Shown here piece after piece: positions 28,445 through 36,896 of a stretch of DNA of 64,000 nt (position 1 is the first letter of the stretch; each line of letters starts with the position of its first letter). This DNA is from Gillisia lutea (GTDB lineage: Bacteria > Bacteroidota > Bacteroidia > Flavobacteriales > Flavobacteriaceae): contig NZ_JAKGTH010000011.1 in assembly GCF_021568705.1 (NCBI RefSeq), positions 62,001 to 126,000 on the forward strand. The letters are read 5' to 3'. The translations under genes were made by a program, and so were the position numbers. Below the pieces are notes generated by a model, which did no database searches, was not told where the DNA came from, and worked only from the letters and a program-made list of their open reading frames with translations.

Positions 28445-29191
28445 GTGTTAGATTATATTATAGAAAATAAGATTTATGTAGTGTATATATTTGAATTTCT
28501 GGCAGCGGTAAGTGGAGCATATTACCTTAAAGTCAGTAAATCAACAAACAAAGGAATAGTTTACTTTATTTATGGCTTATGGTTAACTATATTTATTGAA
28601 CTTATAGCATTGTATTCCCCTTGGAGCTATTTTGAAGGATACAAAACCTTTCCTTACATAGAGTATTCGGTTTTTAAGCACAATTACTGGCTGTATAATT
28701 CGTTTAAAATTATTTCATTTTCTATATTTTTTAATCTTTTTATATATCAGTTAAGCTCTCCCAAAACAAGAAGAGTACTCTATGGGCTAATGGGATTCTT
28801 TGTAATTAGTAGTTTACTGAATCTTATTCTGACGGATGCCTTTTTTAAGGCAATATCTTCTTATACAACTATTTCCGGAAGTATACTTTTATTAATATGT
28901 GTTGGTGCATATTATTACGACATCTTAAAAAGCGATAAAATTTTATTGTTCTATCGAAATATTCCCTTTTATAGTTCCATTGCCTTTCTTGTGTGGCATT
29001 TAAGTACAACTCCTATTTATATTTATAATCGTTATTTTTCTTTAAAGAATCCGCATTTTGTAGATTTTCACTTTGATTTATTCAGATATTCCAATGTATT
29101 TATGTATTCCTGCTTTATAATTGGTTTTTTAGTTTGTTCTAAATGGGAAAGGTCTCAAAGTGGAAAATCTAAATCTTCTCGAGACACGTAA
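28445..29191 (+). CDS. Seven-helix membrane protein, paralogue A
   Basis: Unrecognised 248-residue membrane protein with about seven hydrophobic helices (roughly 10-30, 38-58, 85-105, 112-130, 137-157, 172-195, 217-237) and a short charged tail. It begins with GTG at 28445; no nearer ATG precedes the first helix. It is a clear paralogue of the product at 29671: shared patterns are ELLAA/EFLAA with AGSFYL/SGAYYL, a YSVFK-type WLYN block (SVFKHNYWLYN versus SVFQRNFWLYN) and NVFMY(S/T)CFIIGFL(V/I)CS at the end. Position upstream of a kinase without its own sensor suggests signal detection in the membrane, which is inference. Confidence 0.75.
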   Translation: MLDYIIENKIYVVYIFEFLAAVSGAYYLKVSKSTNKGIVYFIYGLWLTIFIELIALYSPWSYFEGYKTFPYIEYSVFKHNYWLYNSFKIISFSIFFNLFIYQLSSPKTRRVLYGLMGFFVISSLLNLILTDAFFKAISSYTTISGSILLLICVGAYYYDILKSDKILLFYRNIPFYSSIAFLVWHLSTTPIYIYNRYFSLKNPHFVDFHFDLFRYSNVFMYSCFIIGFLVCSKWERSQSGKSKSSRDT

Positions 29192-29249
29192 TAATTTAAA
29201 ATTTTAATTTAAATTTAACATTTACTAACTAATAACTAATCAGTTAATT

Positions 29250-29654
29250 ATGAAAAAACCAAGTAAATGTATTTCTATTAAACAGGCTAAAGAACTTCAA
29301 GATGAATGGTGGAAAACTCGAAGTGAAGTTACAACTAACGGTAAAAAGCATGAAGATTCTTGTAAGATCCATTATACTTTAGATGAACTTCAGGAATATC
29401 TGGATTATGTTAGAGATAAATCTACAGAACAAAATATTAAAGATCCAGGAATAAATATTTGGTTTGGGGCATATCCCAAAGAAGATGGAAAGCCAAGTCT
29501 GGCAACGGTGTTTCTCGCCGCCTCTAAGAAGAAAAAGTTTGAAAGTTGTGATGAAGATGATGATGATCAAGGAAATGATGATAATTACGAGGACAACGAT
29601 GAAATAGATCCATTTAATGATGGCTCTGTAGGTTGGCCACCGTCCAAATATTAA
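29250..29654 (+). CDS. Small soluble protein with acidic C-terminal tail, unknown function
   Basis: A 134-residue protein with no signal peptide or helix long enough for the membrane, so probably cytoplasmic. The N-terminal half has KQAKELQDEWWKTRSE and TLDELQEYLDYVRD (helical). A folded core INIWFGAYPKEDGKPSLATVF (in parts, 69-88) precedes a basic KKKK and a strongly acidic stretch at 101-124 rich in Asp. Cysteines are at 7, 38 and 100. I do not recognise a family. It lies between the two paralogous membrane-protein genes (58 bp after A, 16 bp before B), which suggests a shared role. Confidence 0.7.
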   Translation: MKKPSKCISIKQAKELQDEWWKTRSEVTTNGKKHEDSCKIHYTLDELQEYLDYVRDKSTEQNIKDPGINIWFGAYPKEDGKPSLATVFLAASKKKKFESCDEDDDDQGNDDNYEDNDEIDPFNDGSVGWPPSKY

Positions 29655-29670
29655 TTGAAATTTATAAGTA

Positions 29671-30381
29671 TTGGAATATTTACAATACGCCACTTTTTTA
29701 CAGCTACTGGAATTATTAGCTGCAATGGCTGGAAGTTTTTATTTATTTAGGGTGAAGCCACGAAATAAGTATACTAAATATTTAGTGTATTTTTTGTGGC
29801 TTACTTTTGTAGTAGAGATAGTTGGAATATATTCTTCATATGCCTATTTTTCTGATTACAAGAAGTTAAGTTTCCTAAAAGATAGTGTTTTTCAGCGTAA
29901 TTTTTGGTTATATAATATTAAAGGTATTATAGAATTTAGTGTGTTGGCTTACTTTTTCCGCTCTTTTATTAAAACTGTGTCCTGGAAAAAAACCTTAAAA
30001 TACCTTGCCTTATTTTTTATACTCTCCACTATTCTTAATTTAATTTTTTCAGGGTCTTATTTCATGGCTTATGCTGCATACACAGCAATTGCAGGAACAA
30101 TTCTAGTTTTAATAAGTGTTGGATTCTACTTTTGTGAAATGCTTAAAAGTGAGGCGATTTTAAAATTCAAATCTTCTCTTACTTTTTATATAGCTATTGG
30201 GGTTTTATTTTTTCAAATTGTTCTTACTCCTTTAAAAATATATAGTCGGTTTTTCATTGAGAGCAGTAACCCGGAATTTGTAGCTTTATGGAAGCCGTTA
30301 TTAGTAATAGCCAATGTATTTATGTATACTTGTTTTATAATTGGATTCTTGATATGCTCGCAAAAGAAGAGATCTTATTAA
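29671..30381 (+). CDS. Seven-helix membrane protein, paralogue B
   Basis: Unrecognised 236-residue membrane protein, paralogous to the product at 28445 over its full length (helix 1 ELLAAMAGSFYLF, the SVFQRNFWLYN block, the last helix VFMYTCFIIGFLICS). It starts at a TTG at 29671. Its end overlaps the histidine kinase gene by 28 bp, which ties it to signalling: the kinase has only one membrane helix and no extracellular domain, so this protein is a candidate sensor partner. That interpretation is inference. Confidence 0.75.
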   Translation: MEYLQYATFLQLLELLAAMAGSFYLFRVKPRNKYTKYLVYFLWLTFVVEIVGIYSSYAYFSDYKKLSFLKDSVFQRNFWLYNIKGIIEFSVLAYFFRSFIKTVSWKKTLKYLALFFILSTILNLIFSGSYFMAYAAYTAIAGTILVLISVGFYFCEMLKSEAILKFKSSLTFYIAIGVLFFQIVLTPLKIYSRFFIESSNPEFVALWKPLLVIANVFMYTCFIIGFLICSQKKRSY

Positions 30382-31142
30382 TTGTATATTTTATAGTGGT
30401 CATTTTATTATTGACGGCTTTTGCAATTGTGTTTTTTGTCACTTTTCAGAAACGTAAGAATAAACTGCTCTATGAGAAAATGGAAGCAGAAAAGAGATTT
30501 CAGCGTGAATTGGTGCAATCAAAATTAGAGATCCAGGAACAAACATTAAAAAATGTAAGCTGGGAACTTCACGATAATATTGGTCAATTATTATCAGTAG
30601 CAAATATGCAGTTAAATATGCTCACTAGCTCAGTAGATGAAGCTTTACAAAGTAACATCAAAGATGTGCAAGAGGTTGTGTCTAGTTCATTACAAGAGGT
30701 TAGAGCACTTTCAAAATCTTTAAATAATGAAGTGGTTGAATATGCTGGTTTGGAAGCTTCCGTAAAAAGTGAACTCGCAAGATTTGAACGTTTAAATATT
30801 TTGAATACCTCCTTTGTTCCCTTAAAGGATAGTCTAGAAATTCCGCAGGAAGACGAAATAATACTCTTCAGGATACTTCAAGAGTTCTTTTCGAATGTTA
30901 TAAAACATTCAAAAGCAGGAAATTTAAAAGTTGAATTCAACATTACAGAGGACCGGCTTCACATTTCTGCTGCAGATGATGGGCTGGGCTTTAATCCTGA
31001 AGAAGTAGAAAAAAGCTCTGGGATGTTCAATATGTCCAGTCGGGCCAAACTTATTAATGCCGACTTTAATCTAAATTCTTCCATTGGTAAGGGAACTTCT
31101 GTATCTTTACGTTATCCAATCAAGACCCATCAAAATGAGTAA
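30354..31142 (+). CDS. HisKA_3-type (NarL-class) sensor histidine kinase
   Basis: A 262-residue kinase starting at ATG 30354; a longer frame from 30288 would add 22 residues inside the previous gene. One membrane helix (about 8-31) is followed by a coiled linker and the dimerisation/phosphoacceptor motif ELHDNIGQLL with His73. The HATPase domain shows the N box (EFFSNVIKHSKAG) and G box (DDGLGFNPEE). There is no recognisable sensor domain. It overlaps the membrane protein B by 28 bp and the response regulator by 8 bp, so the three are translated together. Confidence 0.93.
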   Translation: MLAKEEILLIVYFIVVILLLTAFAIVFFVTFQKRKNKLLYEKMEAEKRFQRELVQSKLEIQEQTLKNVSWELHDNIGQLLSVANMQLNMLTSSVDEALQSNIKDVQEVVSSSLQEVRALSKSLNNEVVEYAGLEASVKSELARFERLNILNTSFVPLKDSLEIPQEDEIILFRILQEFFSNVIKHSKAGNLKVEFNITEDRLHISAADDGLGFNPEEVEKSSGMFNMSSRAKLINADFNLNSSIGKGTSVSLRYPIKTHQNE

Positions 31143-31767
31143 AACCATCATTATAGTTGATGATCATATATTATTTGCCCAATCACTTCAAGGCCTGGTA
31201 AATTCCTTTGAAGATTTTTCAGTTTTGGCAGTGATGAAGAACGGACAAGAACTTGTAGATTACCTTCAGTCTGGTAAAACAAAACCAGACGTCATCTTGC
31301 TGGATATTAGAATGCCGGTGTTAAATGGTATGGAAACCATGGCCTGGTTAAAGGAAAGCGAGCCTGACCAACCGGTGTTAGCCCTTAGTATGGAGCACGA
31401 TGAGCATATAATTCTGAAAATGATTCGTTTGGGTTGTCGAGGCTATTTACTTAAAGATATAGATCCCAACGAATTTTCTAAGGCCTTGAATGCGGTGGTG
31501 AATAGTGGATATTATTTTAATTCTGAAGTTTCCGAAGCTTTAAATAATGAACACGAACAAAGAGAGGTGGAATCTCTTACTAAACGGGAGATGGAATTCC
31601 TGCAGCATGCCTGTTCTGAGCTTACATATAAAGAGGTTGCAAATGAAATGAATTTAAGCCCTAAAACCATAGACGGATACAGAGAAAGTATCTTCCATAA
31701 ACTGGAAGTAAAGAGTAGGGTAGGACTGGTTCTTTTTGCAATCAAAAATCAGATGGTAGATATATAG
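31135..31767 (+). CDS. NarL/FixJ-type response regulator
   Basis: A 210-residue regulator with receiver and LuxR-type HTH domains. I start it at ATG 31135 (MSKTIIIVDDH), which overlaps the kinase stop; the upstream extension does not resemble a receiver. Receiver residues are acidic pair Asp9-Asp10, phospho-acceptor Asp57 in VILLDIRMP and Lys in YLLKD. The output domain carries the HTH pattern LTKREMEFLQHACSELTYKEV, in parts, and SPKTIDGYRESIFHKL. The adjacent kinase is the expected partner. Target genes are not evident here; the gene stands last in its operon. Confidence 0.95.
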   Translation: MSKTIIIVDDHILFAQSLQGLVNSFEDFSVLAVMKNGQELVDYLQSGKTKPDVILLDIRMPVLNGMETMAWLKESEPDQPVLALSMEHDEHIILKMIRLGCRGYLLKDIDPNEFSKALNAVVNSGYYFNSEVSEALNNEHEQREVESLTKREMEFLQHACSELTYKEVANEMNLSPKTIDGYRESIFHKLEVKSRVGLVLFAIKNQMVDI

Positions 31768-31906
31768 GACTGTAGTTCTATAATACCTTGATTTTATTGA
31801 TACCGTCATTTTTATCTTCAGTTTATCGCTTCCTGCTAAATCAGTATTATTTTTTTAAAGTGATTGATTTCCTGAGTATCTTCGCATTCAATAAACTCAA
31901 AGAATT

Positions 31907-33430
31907 GTGTTAGATTCAGCTACAATAGAATTACGAAACCTACGCGTTAAAGATTATGAAGAGTTAAAGCTTTCCATGATAGAGGTGTATTCCAGCATGG
32001 AAAATGCTTACTGGAGCAAGGCCGATATAAAAACACTCGTAAATAAATTTCCTGATGGACAGTTTTGTATCATTATAGATGGAAAGATAGCGGGTTGTGC
32101 GCTTTCTATCATCGTAGATTATGATAAGATTGACGACGATCATAAGTATACCGATATCGTGGGAGGAGAAAATTTCTCCACTCACAATAAGAATGGAAAT
32201 GTTCTCTATGGAATAGATGTCTTTATTCATCCCGAATATAGGGGAATGCGATTGGGTAGAAGACTTTATGAAGCTCGTAAGGAACTCTGTGAGCAGCTAA
32301 ATTTGAAAGCCATCATCTTTGGAGGCAGGATTCCTAATTACGGACCTTACGCTCAAGAGTTGACTCCCAAAAAATATATTGAAAAAGTAAAGCTTAAAGA
32401 GATTCACGATCCTGTGCTTTCTTTTCAGCTTTCTAATGATTTTCACGTTAAAAAAGTGATCAAGGGGTATTTGCCCGGCGATCATGAAAGCAAGGAGTTT
32501 GCTACTCTTATGGAGTGGAATAATATCTATTATACCAAACCGGAAAAATTGATCGATACTAAGAAAAAGGTCGTTCGGTTAGGGTTGGTACAGTGGCAAA
32601 TGCGTCTTTTTAAGGATTACGATGCGCTTGTTTCTCAAATCGAATTCTTTGTAGATGCGGTGAGCGATTATCAAAGTGATTTTATCTTATTTCCCGAACT
32701 TTTCAACGCTCCATTAATGGCGCAGTTCAATCATTTGAACGAAGCTGAGGCAATTCGTGGCTTGTCTTCTTATACCGATAGATTATTGGAGACTTTCCGA
32801 AATTTCGCCATTACCTACAATATCAATATCATTACGGGAAGTATGCCACAGGCGGTGGGTGAACATATGTATAACGTCGGATTTTTATGCCGAAGAGACG
32901 GTAGTGTAGAGCGTTATGAAAAGCTGCACATTACTCCTGCTGAAGAATCGGCCTGGGGGATGAAAGGCGGTAACAGTTTACAAACTTTTGACACCGATTG
33001 CGGCAAGATTGGAGTATTGATTTGCTATGATGTAGAATTCCCGGAACTACCTCGACTATTGGCCGAAGAAGGAATGAATATTCTTTTTGTTCCTTTTATG
33101 ACAGACACCCAGAATGGATATTCCAGAGTGAAAATATGTGCTCAGGCGAGAGCAGTAGAAAATGAATGCTATGTTGCAGTAGCCGGATCAGTGGGAAATT
33201 TACCAAAGGTTAATAACATGGATATTCAATATTCTCAAAGTGCTGTTTTTACACCTTCAGATTTTGCTTTTCCTGTAAACGGAATTAAAGCAGAAGCAAC
33301 ACCTAATACCGAAAGCACGCTTTTAGTTGATGTAGATCTGGACTTGCTAAAGGAACTACATAACTTTGGAAGTGTTCGTAATATGAAAGATAGACGTAAA
33401 GATTTATATTCTCTTAAGCGTAAAAAATAA
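31907..33430 (+). CDS. GNAT acetyltransferase - nitrilase-superfamily fusion
   Basis: A 507-residue bifunctional protein known from Bacteroidota: an N-terminal GNAT domain (about 8-175, with GIDVFIHPEYRGMRLGRRL at 102-120) and a C-terminal carbon-nitrogen hydrolase domain (about 224-505). The nitrilase triad is visible: Glu264 in FPELF, Lys339 in YEKLHIT, and Cys373 in LICYDVEFPE. No signal peptide. Start is GTG 31907; no ATG precedes the first domain pattern. Substrate is not known; the fold covers amidases that act on omega-amides, N-carbamoyl compounds and others. It is convergent with the aldehyde dehydrogenase gene (7 bp apart at the stops). Confidence 0.9.
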   Translation: MLDSATIELRNLRVKDYEELKLSMIEVYSSMENAYWSKADIKTLVNKFPDGQFCIIIDGKIAGCALSIIVDYDKIDDDHKYTDIVGGENFSTHNKNGNVLYGIDVFIHPEYRGMRLGRRLYEARKELCEQLNLKAIIFGGRIPNYGPYAQELTPKKYIEKVKLKEIHDPVLSFQLSNDFHVKKVIKGYLPGDHESKEFATLMEWNNIYYTKPEKLIDTKKKVVRLGLVQWQMRLFKDYDALVSQIEFFVDAVSDYQSDFILFPELFNAPLMAQFNHLNEAEAIRGLSSYTDRLLETFRNFAITYNINIITGSMPQAVGEHMYNVGFLCRRDGSVERYEKLHITPAEESAWGMKGGNSLQTFDTDCGKIGVLICYDVEFPELPRLLAEEGMNILFVPFMTDTQNGYSRVKICAQARAVENECYVAVAGSVGNLPKVNNMDIQYSQSAVFTPSDFAFPVNGIKAEATPNTESTLLVDVDLDLLKELHNFGSVRNMKDRRKDLYSLKRKK

Positions 33431-33436
33431 TTACAA

Positions 33437-34810
33437 TTAGCTTAGCAACTTTTTAATAAGAGGCAACTTATTCTTATAGGGGGCGTATCTTAAAGGTACG
33501 TCCAACCAGGTTGCGCGCCGACAAATGCTTTTCTTGTGAGAAAAGATATCGAAGCTATATTTGTGATGATATGCTCCCATTCCACTGTTCCCCACGCCTC
33601 CAAAGGGTAAATTCTTATTAGCAACCTGTACGACTACATCATTTATGGCTCCTCCGCCAAAGCTGAATTTTTTCAATATTTTTTCAGTAAAAGCTTTTTT
33701 TTCACTGAATATATACAAAGCGAGGGGTTTTTCATAAGAATTAATAATGGTCTCAATCTCAGTTTCTGAAGTGTACGAGATCACAGGTAATAAAGGTCCG
33801 AATATCTCATCTTCCATGATTTTACTTTCCCGAGTTGGTTCATCAATAATCGTGGGAGCTATATAGCGATCAAGCACATCTGTTGTTCCGCCAGCGATGC
33901 AAGTCTCATTCTTAATCAAATCTTCCAAACGCTGAAAATTTTTATCATTTATAATCCGTGCGTAATCAGAGGAAGATCGTGGATCTGTTCCGTAGGCTGC
34001 TGTAATCTCTTTTTTTAGTGCTTCAATAAGAGGAGTTTTAATGGAGGCATCTACCAAAATATAATCTGGAGCAATACAGGTTTGACCTGCATTAATATAT
34101 TTTCCCCATACAATTCTCTTAGCTGCGAGTCCAATTTTAGCTGAACTATGAATTATACAAGGATTTTTTCCTCCTAATTCCAATGTAGTCGGAGTTAAAT
34201 GAGGAGCCGCTGCCTTGGCTACAATTTTACCAACTCCCACGCTCCCTGTAAAGAAAATATAGTCCCATTTCTGTGCTAACAGCTTTTCGGAAATGGAGAC
34301 TCCTCCTAGAATTACCTGTACCCATGCTGGTTCAAATACTTCCTTCAAAATTTCCGATAAAACTTGAGAAGTGTTAGAAGAAAGTTCGCTGGGTTTTAAT
34401 ATTACGGTATTTCCTGCTGCAATTGCTCCAATAATAGGGGATATAGCTAATTGAAATGGGTAATTCCAGGGAGCTATTATCAAACAGTTGCCATAAGGCT
34501 CTGAGTAAATATAATCGGAAGAGGGAAAATTAAGGAAGCTGCTTGTTACCTTTTGCGGTTTAGTCCAGGTTTTAAGACTTTTTAAAATACTTTTTAGCTC
34601 CAGAAGAATAAAAGAAGTTTCAGTGAGTACACTTTCAAATGTAGGTTTCTTGAAATCCTTGTATAGCGCATCACAAATAGCTGTTTCCCTTTTTTCTATA
34701 ACCTGTTTTAATAATTTTAATTTTTCAATTCTCTTTCCCACATCAAGGGTGTGGCCTTGGTTAAAAAAGCTTTTTTGAGATCTTAAAATTTCCGGGATAT
34801 CGTATTCCAT
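33437..34810 (-). CDS. Aldehyde dehydrogenase (class 3-like, NAD(P)-dependent)
   Basis: Oxidises an aldehyde to the acid. The 457-residue protein has the ALDH signature: IIAPWNYPFQLAISP (111-125), FTGSVGVGK (187-195), the general base Glu211 in LELGGKNPC, and the nucleophile Cys245 in NAGQTCIAPDY. Short length, the ending and the pattern match the fatty-aldehyde/class 3 group, which is often membrane-associated or handles medium to long chains. Exact substrate is not set by sequence. It is transcribed leftward, divergent from the ilv operon across a 401-bp spacer. Confidence 0.93.
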   Translation of the reverse strand: MEYDIPEILRSQKSFFNQGHTLDVGKRIEKLKLLKQVIEKRETAICDALYKDFKKPTFESVLTETSFILLELKSILKSLKTWTKPQKVTSSFLNFPSSDYIYSEPYGNCLIIAPWNYPFQLAISPIIGAIAAGNTVILKPSELSSNTSQVLSEILKEVFEPAWVQVILGGVSISEKLLAQKWDYIFFTGSVGVGKIVAKAAAPHLTPTTLELGGKNPCIIHSSAKIGLAAKRIVWGKYINAGQTCIAPDYILVDASIKTPLIEALKKEITAAYGTDPRSSSDYARIINDKNFQRLEDLIKNETCIAGGTTDVLDRYIAPTIIDEPTRESKIMEDEIFGPLLPVISYTSETEIETIINSYEKPLALYIFSEKKAFTEKILKKFSFGGGAINDVVVQVANKNLPFGGVGNSGMGAYHHKYSFDIFSHKKSICRRATWLDVPLRYAPYKNKLPLIKKLLS

Positions 34811-35037
34811 GTTTTGTTAGGTTGTCTTCTAATCTTATAAGGTTAAGATACATTATCATCTTCATTAAATCCAATTGAAACATGGATTTTTAAAAAAGCT
34901 GATTTTTACGATATTCTCAAAAAAGCTTCCCATAAAAGGGATATTAAAAATCGAACAGAATATAATTTCGGAATATCCTAAAATGGAATAATTCGGTACT
35001 TAAAAGGTGTACGAACACTGCTTTATTCGAGATATAG

Positions 35038-35094
35038 ATGTTTTACTTTTTAAAAATTTCAGCTATCGTAAAGAATTGTGTTTTATTTTATTGA
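35038..35094 (+). CDS. Candidate ilv leader peptide 1 (MFYFLKISAIVKNCVLFY)
   Basis: An 18-codon frame from ATG 35038 to TGA 35092-35094. Six of 18 residues are Leu, Ile or Val, the products of the downstream operon. Its stop codon lies in the dyad at 35090-35102. Coding is not proven; the case rests on position, composition and on the similar start of the next small frame. No strong terminator follows, so an attenuation mechanism is unclear. Confidence 0.3.
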   Translation: MFYFLKISAIVKNCVLFY

Positions 35095-35102
35095 TAATCA
35101 AT
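35090..35102. promoter_or_regulatory. Dyad ATTGATAATCAAT before ilvD
   Basis: A perfect 6+1+6 dyad 110 bp before the ilvD start. A similar dyad (core TGATAATCA) lies about 112 bp before leuA at 55752-55766. This makes a shared operator possible. A chance match in AT-rich DNA cannot be excluded. Confidence 0.35.
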
Positions 35103-35163
35103 GTTTTATATTTTAAAAACCTTTATTGAAATTAATTTTCTCTCACGGCCATTTTCTCAGTGA
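35101..35163 (+). CDS. Candidate ilv leader peptide 2 (MFYILKTFIEINFLSRPFSQ)
   Basis: A 20-codon frame from ATG 35101 to TGA 35161-35163, 48 bp before ilvD. The first 19 bases match the first small frame at 17 positions, so both start MFY(F/I)LK. Five of 20 residues are Leu or Ile. The repeat of the start suggests duplication or a conserved element rather than noise, but there is no direct evidence of translation. Confidence 0.28.
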   Translation: MFYILKTFIEINFLSRPFSQ

Positions 35164-35211
35164 TATTCTTAAGAAACTAATTTTAATCAATATTTAGACT
35201 GAAAAACAAAT

Positions 35212-36885
35212 ATGGAGAATAAATATAGTCAGATTTTAACTCAAAACGATTCAAATCCCGCAGCTCAGGCAATGCTGCATGCTATAGGATTAACCAAAGA
35301 AGATTTTAAGAAGCCATTTGTAGGAATTGCAAGCACAGGTTATGAAGGCAACCCTTGTAATATGCATTTAAATGACTTAGCTAAACTGGTCAAAGAAGGA
35401 AGTAATTCTAATGAATTAGTTGGTTTAATCTTTAATACTATTGGAGTTAGCGATGGTATTTCAATGGGAACGCCGGGAATGAGATATTCCTTACCCTCTA
35501 GAGATCTTATTGCAGATTCTATTGAAACTGTTATTCATGCTATGTCTTATGATGCGCTTATAACAGTAGTAGGGTGTGATAAAAATATGCCTGGCGCTTT
35601 AATGGCGATGTTACGAATTAATCGCCCCGCCATTTTAGTATATGGGGGTACAATTGCTTCAGGATGCCATAAGGGTGAAAAATTGGATGTAGTATCAGCT
35701 TTTGAAGCATGGGGAGCGAGGGTTGCCGGAGATATTAGCGATGAGGATTATGATCAGGTTATTGAAAAAGCCTGCCCGGGAGCAGGGGCATGTGGCGGAA
35801 TGTATACGGCCAACACCATGGCCTCCACTATCGAAGCTCTAGGAATGGCTCTACCGTATAATTCATCTAATCCGGCTATAAGTGATGCGAAGAAAGATGA
35901 AAGTATTGCTGCAGGAAAAGCAGTGCGATTATTAATAGAAAAAGATATTAAACCAAGGGATATCGTAACCAAAAAGTCGCTTGAAAATGCAATTCGCTTA
36001 CTAACGGTACTTGGAGGTTCTACCAACGCAGTACTTCATTTTCTAGCGATTGCAAAAGCTGCAGAGGTAGAATTTACTATGGCCGATTTTGAAGAGATAT
36101 GTGAGAGTACTCCATTTTTAGCCGATTTAAAGCCTAGTGGAAAATACTTAATGGAAGATGTTCATAGAATTGGAGGCATTCCTGCAGTTCTAAAATATAT
36201 GTTGAAAGAAGGGATGTTACATGGGGATTGCCTTACAGTTACCGGGAAAACCTTAGCCGAGAATCTAAAGGATGTTCCAAATCTGGAGGAAGGACAAGAT
36301 GTTATTCATCCGTTAAGTGATCCCATTAAAAAATCGGGGCATATAAGAATTCTATATGGAAATCTGGCTGAACAGGGTTCAGTAGCAAAAATTACCGGAA
36401 AGGAAGGCTTAATGTTCACAGGAAGAGCTAAGGTGTTCAATAGTGAATATGAAGCAAATGATGGTATTTCCAGTGGTAAAGTAAAAAAGGGTGACGTAGT
36501 GGTAATTAGGTTTGAAGGTCCAAAAGGAGGGCCAGGTATGCCTGAAATGCTAAAACCTACAGCGGCCATTATGGGAGCAAAGCTCGGTAAAGATGTAGCT
36601 CTTATTACCGATGGTAGATTTTCTGGGGGAACTCACGGTTTCGTAGTGGGCCATATTACTCCTGAAGCGCAGGAAGGTGGTTTGATAGCTTTTTTAAAAG
36701 ACGGAGATGAAATTACAATTAATGCAGAAACTAATACAATAAATGTAGCTCTCAGCGATCAGGAAGTTGAAGATAGAAGAAGAAATTGGAATGCCCCTGC
36801 TTTAAAGTTTGAAAAAGGGGTGCTTTATAAATATGCAAGAACGGTTTCATCGGCATCCCAGGGGTGCGTAACCGATGAATTTTAA
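35212..36885 (+). CDS. ilvD: Dihydroxyacid dehydratase
   Basis: Fe-S enzyme dehydrating dihydroxy-isovalerate and dihydroxy-methylvalerate to the keto-acid precursors of valine and isoleucine. The 557-residue protein carries the three cluster cysteines: Cys49 (EGNPCNMH), Cys122 (GCDKNMPG) and Cys194 ([12 protein letters not shown]), and the C-terminal [10 protein letters not shown]. It is the first gene of ilvDBNCA; ilvB starts 12 bp later. Expression may depend on the small frames and the dyad upstream. Confidence 0.98.
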   Translation: MENKYSQILTQNDSNPAAQAMLHAIGLTKEDFKKPFVGIASTGYEGNPCNMHLNDLAKLVKEGSNSNELVGLIFNTIGVSDGISMGTPGMRYSLPSRDLIADSIETVIHAMSYDALITVVGCDKNMPGALMAMLRINRPAILVYGGTIASGCHKGEKLDVVSAFEAWGARVAGDISDEDYDQVIEKACPGAGACGGMYTANTMASTIEALGMALPYNSSNPAISDAKKDESIAAGKAVRLLIEKDIKPRDIVTKKSLENAIRLLTVLGGSTNAVLHFLAIAKAAEVEFTMADFEEICESTPFLADLKPSGKYLMEDVHRIGGIPAVLKYMLKEGMLHGDCLTVTGKTLAENLKDVPNLEEGQDVIHPLSDPIKKSGHIRILYGNLAEQGSVAKITGKEGLMFTGRAKVFNSEYEANDGISSGKVKKGDVVVIRFEGPKGGPGMPEMLKPTAAIMGAKLGKDVALITDGRFSGGTHGFVVGHITPEAQEGGLIAFLKDGDEITINAETNTINVALSDQEVEDRRRNWNAPALKFEKGVLYKYARTVSSASQGCVTDEF

Positions 36886-36896
36886 TAAGGTGAATT

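Larger units (their letters stand above)
34811..35211. other. 401-bp spacer before ilvD
   Basis: No gene of normal size. It holds two tiny reading frames (35038-35094 and 35101-35163) that begin with nearly the same sequence, a 13-nt dyad at 35090-35102, and a shorter inverted repeat GGATATT/AATATCC at about 34949-34977. I find no clear TAnnTTTG promoter; the AT-rich sequence around 34960-35040 is the likely promoter region. Confidence 0.6.

Noticed and set aside
29379-29693. 104-codon minus-strand frame opposite the acidic protein
   Set aside because: Hydrophobic because it is the complement of GAT/GAA-rich codons; an artefact of the acidic tail.
35090-35102. Resemblance of the TGATAATCA core to part of a Fur box
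   Set aside because: Only 9 bases of the 19-base Fur site match, and neighbouring genes are branched-chain amino-acid genes, not iron genes.
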